Below, piece by piece: positions 60,433 to 64,000 of a stretch of 64,000 nt of DNA. Origin of the DNA: Zobellia roscoffensis. Lineage in GTDB: Bacteria > Bacteroidota > Bacteroidia > Flavobacteriales > Flavobacteriaceae. Numbering within the stretch: the first letter of the stretch is position 1; the number at the start of each line of letters is the position of its first letter. The translations under genes were made by a program, and so were the position numbers. Under the pieces are notes generated by a model. That model was not told where the DNA came from. It did no database searches and was given only the letters and a program-made list of their open reading frames with translations. The stretch is taken from the NCBI RefSeq assembly GCF_015330165.1, contig NZ_JADDXT010000002.1, positions 4,057,646 through 4,121,645 of the forward strand, given 5' to 3'.

Positions 60433-61176
60433 TCAATGGTCTTCTTGAGGCAGTTTTGCCAATTCTTTTGCTGCAGACTGTATATTTTCATTCTTATAGT
60501 CTTGAATAATATTTCCATCTTTTAAAACAATGGTTCTGTTACTAAAGGTCGCAATATCAGGCTCATGCGTAACAAATGTGATGGTAATACCTTGACTGTT
60601 CAGATCCTGGAACAAAGACATTATTTCATACGATGTTCTTGTATCTAAATTACCGGTGGCCTCATCTGCTAAAATCATAACAGGATTATTTACCAATGAT
60701 CGGGCAATGGCAACACGCTGTTGTTGACCACCTGAAAGCTGAGATGGCGTGTGATGTAACCTATCGCCTAAACCGACCATCTCCAATGCTTTTACGGCAC
60801 GCTCTCTACGCTCATCATTACCTACGGTACTATTATAAAGTAACGGTAACTCAACATTTTCTATAGCAGAGGTTCTTGCCAATAAATTGTATGATTGAAA
60901 GATAAATCCTATTTTCTTATTTCGGATGGTTGCCAATTGATTACGGCTCAAATCTTTCATACCAACACCATCTATCTCGTACGAACCGGATGTTGGTTGG
61001 TCTAAACATCCTAAAATATTCAACATCGTACTTTTGCCAGAGCCACTAGATCCCATAATAGTTACAAACTCACCCTCGTGTATGGTAAATGAAATTCCAC
61101 GTAGGGCATGAACAGTTTCGGTACCCATGGTAAACTGACGTGTTAAGTCCTGTATTTTTATAATTTCTTTACTCAT
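60433..61176 (-). CDS. MacB-type ABC transporter ATPase
   Basis: 247 residues: Walker A GSSGSGKST, Q-loop FIFQSYNLL, signature LSGGQQQRVAIARSLV, Walker B VMILADEATGNLD and H-loop THEPD. All are canonical, with the LolD/MacB-type segment IGFIFQSYNLLARTSAIENV. Separate ATPase and permease polypeptides replace the fused E. coli MacB. Gaps of 4 bp to the adaptor and 2 bp to the permease. Confidence 0.95.
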   Translation of the reverse strand: MSKEIIKIQDLTRQFTMGTETVHALRGISFTIHEGEFVTIMGSSGSGKSTMLNILGCLDQPTSGSYEIDGVGMKDLSRNQLATIRNKKIGFIFQSYNLLARTSAIENVELPLLYNSTVGNDERRERAVKALEMVGLGDRLHHTPSQLSGGQQQRVAIARSLVNNPVMILADEATGNLDTRTSYEIMSLFQDLNSQGITITFVTHEPDIATFSNRTIVLKDGNIIQDYKNENIQSAAKELAKLPQEDH

Positions 61177-61180
61177 AATT

Positions 61181-62395
61181 CTATTTTTTTCCTGGTGGTT
61201 TTGGCATGAACGGACTCTCTTCAGAACCGCCCGTTGGTGGTCCAGATATTCCAGTTTCAGACTTTAAACTGTAGACCAACTTGTCTCCTTCGTTTATACC
61301 ACTGAGAATTTGAACATTTACTCCGTCACTCGCACCTAAAGTCACTTCTTTTGGAGAAATAGCTCCGTTAGATTTCATTACCCAAACTTTAGTAGATTCT
61401 TCATCATTGTTCATAGGTCCGCCTTCTGGACGCTCAACGGTTAAGTTTTCTTGCTCATTATAAGCCATCATTTCTGGCGGTGTAGGTTTAAAATTGATTG
61501 CCTTTGCCTCTACCGATAACACATCTTTTAACTCTAATGTGTAAATAGATATCGTTGCTGTTAGTCCGGGTTTCAATCTCAAATCAGGATTGTCGGCTTT
61601 TATAACCACAGTATACGTAACTACATTTGAGGTCACGGTAGGATCTAACCTAACCTGAGTGACTTCTCCTTCAAATTCTTGACCTTGGTATGCATCAACC
61701 GTAAAACTTACTCGCTGACCTTCTTCTACAACACCTATATCTGCCTCATCAACATCGGCTTCTACCTGCATCTCCTTTAAATCTTGAGCAATGGTAAATA
61801 GCGTTGGTGTGCTATAGCTTGCGGCTACCGTTTGTCCCTCTTCAATATCTCTAGATAGTACTACACCATCAATTGGAGAATAGATATTGGCGTAACCTAA
61901 GTTGGTTCTCGCTTGCTGTAGATCAGATAAACGCTGCGTTACAGTACCCTTTGCGGTTTCGTAATTGTAAAGAGCATCGTCATAATCAGATTTACTTATA
62001 ACTTGGTTGTCATACAATGTTTTTTGTCTTTCATAAATCGTCTGTAGATAATTTCGGTTGCTTACCGCATTATCATACGAGGCTTGTGCTTGTACTGTTG
62101 CAGCTTTTAGATTGGTCTTATCCAACTCTGCAATAAGCTGCCCTTCTTTAACAACACTATTATAATCCACATATATTTTTTCAACTACCCCAGATACCTG
62201 TGTACCAACATCTACTTGATTTATTGGCTCTATGGTTCCTGTTGCAGTGACCATGGTAGTGACGTCTCCTTTTTTGGCAACTATAGTTTTAGCTTCAATG
62301 GTGGTATTTTCATCCCCTGTCATAAAGCTATAGGCTACAAAGGCTACGATTACTAATGCAATACCGCCTAATATGATTTTGTTTTTATTTTTCAT
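61181..62395 (-). CDS. MacA-like periplasmic adaptor (membrane fusion protein)
   Basis: 404 residues: an N-terminal membrane anchor (about 7-26), a biotinyl-lipoyl half motif VDVGTQVSGVVEKIYVDYNS, an alpha-hairpin (about 105-160, LQTIYERQKTLYDNQVISKS), the second lipoyl half YANIYSPIDGVVLSRDIEEG, a beta-barrel domain and a membrane-proximal domain. The C-terminus is Pro/Gly/Ser-rich (PFMPKPPGKK). It bridges the ABC permease and TolC. An unusual extra segment around residues 292-325 (PPEMMAYNEQ ... RPEGGPMNNDEES) is common in flavobacterial MacA relatives. Confidence 0.93.
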   Translation of the reverse strand: MKNKNKIILGGIALVIVAFVAYSFMTGDENTTIEAKTIVAKKGDVTTMVTATGTIEPINQVDVGTQVSGVVEKIYVDYNSVVKEGQLIAELDKTNLKAATVQAQASYDNAVSNRNYLQTIYERQKTLYDNQVISKSDYDDALYNYETAKGTVTQRLSDLQQARTNLGYANIYSPIDGVVLSRDIEEGQTVAASYSTPTLFTIAQDLKEMQVEADVDEADIGVVEEGQRVSFTVDAYQGQEFEGEVTQVRLDPTVTSNVVTYTVVIKADNPDLRLKPGLTATISIYTLELKDVLSVEAKAINFKPTPPEMMAYNEQENLTVERPEGGPMNNDEESTKVWVMKSNGAISPKEVTLGASDGVNVQILSGINEGDKLVYSLKSETGISGPPTGGSEESPFMPKPPGKK

Positions 62396-62400
62396 TTTAG

Positions 62401-63735
62401 TTAAAGTTTAATTTCGTTTCCTTGATAGAATTGTAATAATTGGTGGTACAGAATATTTAGATATTTAGACTGTAGGTAATTTTGTTGGGCATTGGTATAT
62501 GTGTTCTGACTTATAACTAGATCAGTTGTACTTAAATCGCCCAACTCGTATTTTTTCTGTGCTAGATCATAGGATTGCTCGGCAGCTTCTTTAGAAGCCT
62601 CCGCAGCAACCAATTGTTCTTGTGATGAAAGCGCATTTTGGTATGCGGTTTCAACCTTTTTAATAACTTCTTTTTCTACAGTTTGTTTTTGTATCTCAGC
62701 TCTTTCAATATATAGGGATGCGGTCTGCACGGCAGCCTTGGTCTGATTCCTGTTAAAAATGGGTATGGTTAAGCTCAACCCCAATTTCTGGTTGAAATTC
62801 ACATCTAATTGATCAGAAAATGTATTGTCGTTTATACTGGTATACCCAGAACCAACGCTTCCTATAAGCGACAATGTAGGCAGGTAACCACCTTTGGCGA
62901 TATCCAATTCCTTTTCATTCACCGCAATGTTGGTCTTACTTGCTTCCACCTCAGGTAAATAGTTTAAGGCATTCGTATAAATTGCTTCTTTATTGAGTTC
63001 CAGGTTCAATAGATCCGTGTTCTCATCAATAGTTTCGATTTCTAGATTTTCTAAAGGCGATAATTCTAACAATTGCTTTAAAGTGATGATATTCTGTTCG
63101 TACTCATTTTTTGCGGCAATAACATTGTATTTGTTGGTCGCAGCCTGACTCTGAGCTTCGGTGTAATCGGTTAGGGCTATAGAACCGGCATCGAGTCGAG
63201 ATTTTGCACGTAGTACCTCTTTTTCGGATGCGTCTAAATTGCTTTCAGCAATAGCAATTCCTTCTTTACTAAATAAAGTTTGCAAGTAGCTTTCTAAAAT
63301 ACTGATGACAATGCTGTTTTTAGCTTCTTCCGCCAGCAGGCTATTTTGTTCTAGTAAAAGTTTATTTTGTTTAATTTGATTTGAAAGTTGATTACCCTGA
63401 AAAAGAGTCATTGAACTGTTAATTCCAAGATTGGTACTATGAATTTGATCCGAAACATAATCACTGGTAATAGGATCAATAGAAGTACCACTTGAAAAAT
63501 TCTGAGATGCACTACCGAAAAGATTTGGTAGCCGAGCTGATTTTGATTTGCTATAATCTACTTCTGAAATACTTGCATTCAACGTCGCATCTTTAACTGT
63601 GATGTTATTTTCCATAGCGTACGCAATACAATCTTCTAGGGACCATATTTTTGAAGCTGTAGTTGTTTCGGCTTCTTGTGAAAAAGCAAGTTGTGCAAAT
63701 AAAATGCTTGTTACTATGATTATATATTGTTTCAT
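62401..63735 (-). CDS. TolC-family outer-membrane efflux protein
   Basis: 444 residues: signal peptide (about 1-19, ending AFSQE), then the TolC repeat twice: KIWSLEDCIAYAMENNITVK with long helices, and LSLTIPIFNRNQTKAAVQTA with EKEVIKKVETAYQNALSSQE and YDLAQKKYELGDLSTTDLVI. First gene of the operon; the adaptor follows after 5 bp. It provides the outer-membrane duct for the exporter. Confidence 0.94.
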   Translation of the reverse strand: MKQYIIIVTSILFAQLAFSQEAETTTASKIWSLEDCIAYAMENNITVKDATLNASISEVDYSKSKSARLPNLFGSASQNFSSGTSIDPITSDYVSDQIHSTNLGINSSMTLFQGNQLSNQIKQNKLLLEQNSLLAEEAKNSIVISILESYLQTLFSKEGIAIAESNLDASEKEVLRAKSRLDAGSIALTDYTEAQSQAATNKYNVIAAKNEYEQNIITLKQLLELSPLENLEIETIDENTDLLNLELNKEAIYTNALNYLPEVEASKTNIAVNEKELDIAKGGYLPTLSLIGSVGSGYTSINDNTFSDQLDVNFNQKLGLSLTIPIFNRNQTKAAVQTASLYIERAEIQKQTVEKEVIKKVETAYQNALSSQEQLVAAEASKEAAEQSYDLAQKKYELGDLSTTDLVISQNTYTNAQQNYLQSKYLNILYHQLLQFYQGNEIKL

Positions 63736-64000
63736 TCAAAGCGTGTTTTTAATTAACACCCCAAAAGTGAAACATTCAACTTCTTTATTAAAAGGGAATA
63801 GAAGTCTGCCGTTATCATCTATACAAAAGCCTCCATTTTATCGACGAGATTTTTACAAAAAAGAAGATGCTCATCTCTATAGATATGTATAACAACCTCC
63901 CAACGCCTTAAATCACATCCATTACTTCAAATTCTGAATATTGAGAATGCTGTTAAACTTCTACCAAAAAGAAGTATATAGCTAAACATACCGTAATCTA
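63736..64000. other. Upstream region of the export operon, no gene seen
   Basis: On the minus strand CACTTTTG about 30 bases before the ATG is an imperfect -7 box, with TTG near 63779 upstream at short spacing. No other feature is evident up to the window edge. Confidence 0.35.

Overview
The window looks like a chromosomal segment of a marine, probably macroalga-associated Flavobacteriaceae bacterium (Zobellia/Maribacter-like; genus inferred, not proven). The main signs are Por/type IX secretion (T9SS) C-terminal tails on two secreted proteins, flavobacterial -7 boxes (TAnnTTTG) upstream of several genes, Bacteroidota-typical families (DUF4494, BACON, DUF6515, PepSY-like, RpoD-type sigma), a GH26 mannanase lipoprotein, an FGly sulfatase and an iodotyrosine-deiodinase-like flavoprotein. 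There are no rRNA genes, CRISPR arrays or intact insertion sequences. One tRNA (Cys) is present.

3-5918 (+): a tightly packed run of two COG0523/CobW GTPases (the first cut by the window edge), an ABC ATPase, an FtsX-type permease with a His-rich loop, a small exported protein and a Tat-exported alkaline phosphatase. It reads as a zinc acquisition and allocation operon. 5919-11391: two decayed genes on the minus strand (DUF5995-like and a frameshifted DUF6642-like copy), a T9SS-exported Asp-box beta-propeller protein with BACON domains, and the intact DUF6642-like paralogue, whose presumed catalytic Cys is replaced. 11392-19967: a large repeat-containing lipoprotein, an orphan pair of contractile-tail tube proteins, three exported fibre-like proteins, and short coding remnants near the cluster.

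19968-30010: GH26 mannanase, tRNA-Cys, DUF4494, an RpoD-like sigma factor, sulfatase, an outer-membrane-barrel-like protein with an S33 hydrolase, a DUF6503-like protein and the deiodinase homologue. Three copies of a structured ~95-bp intergenic repeat lie here. 30297-34742: a MarR regulator divergent from a quinone oxidoreductase/amino-acid dehydrogenase/DUF1330 operon, then a T9SS-exported protein. 34936-41274: DUF2130 nuclease-like protein, a large AT-rich KAP NTPase and a patatin-like lipase.

41501-50978: EamA transporter, a single-RecA-domain DEAD-box derivative, a zinc-ribbon SDR lacking the usual Tyr, small exported proteins, and a two-component system flanked by two PepSY-like proteins. 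51075-55206 is an RNA-handling block (cold-shock protein, two DEAD-box helicases, a J-KTSC protein, a Gre-like factor). 55389-57345 holds a Gfo/Idh/MocA oxidoreductase convergent with a DUF1080 protein. 57424-63735 is a six-gene operon of TolC, MacA and MacB-type parts with LytS/LytTR regulators.
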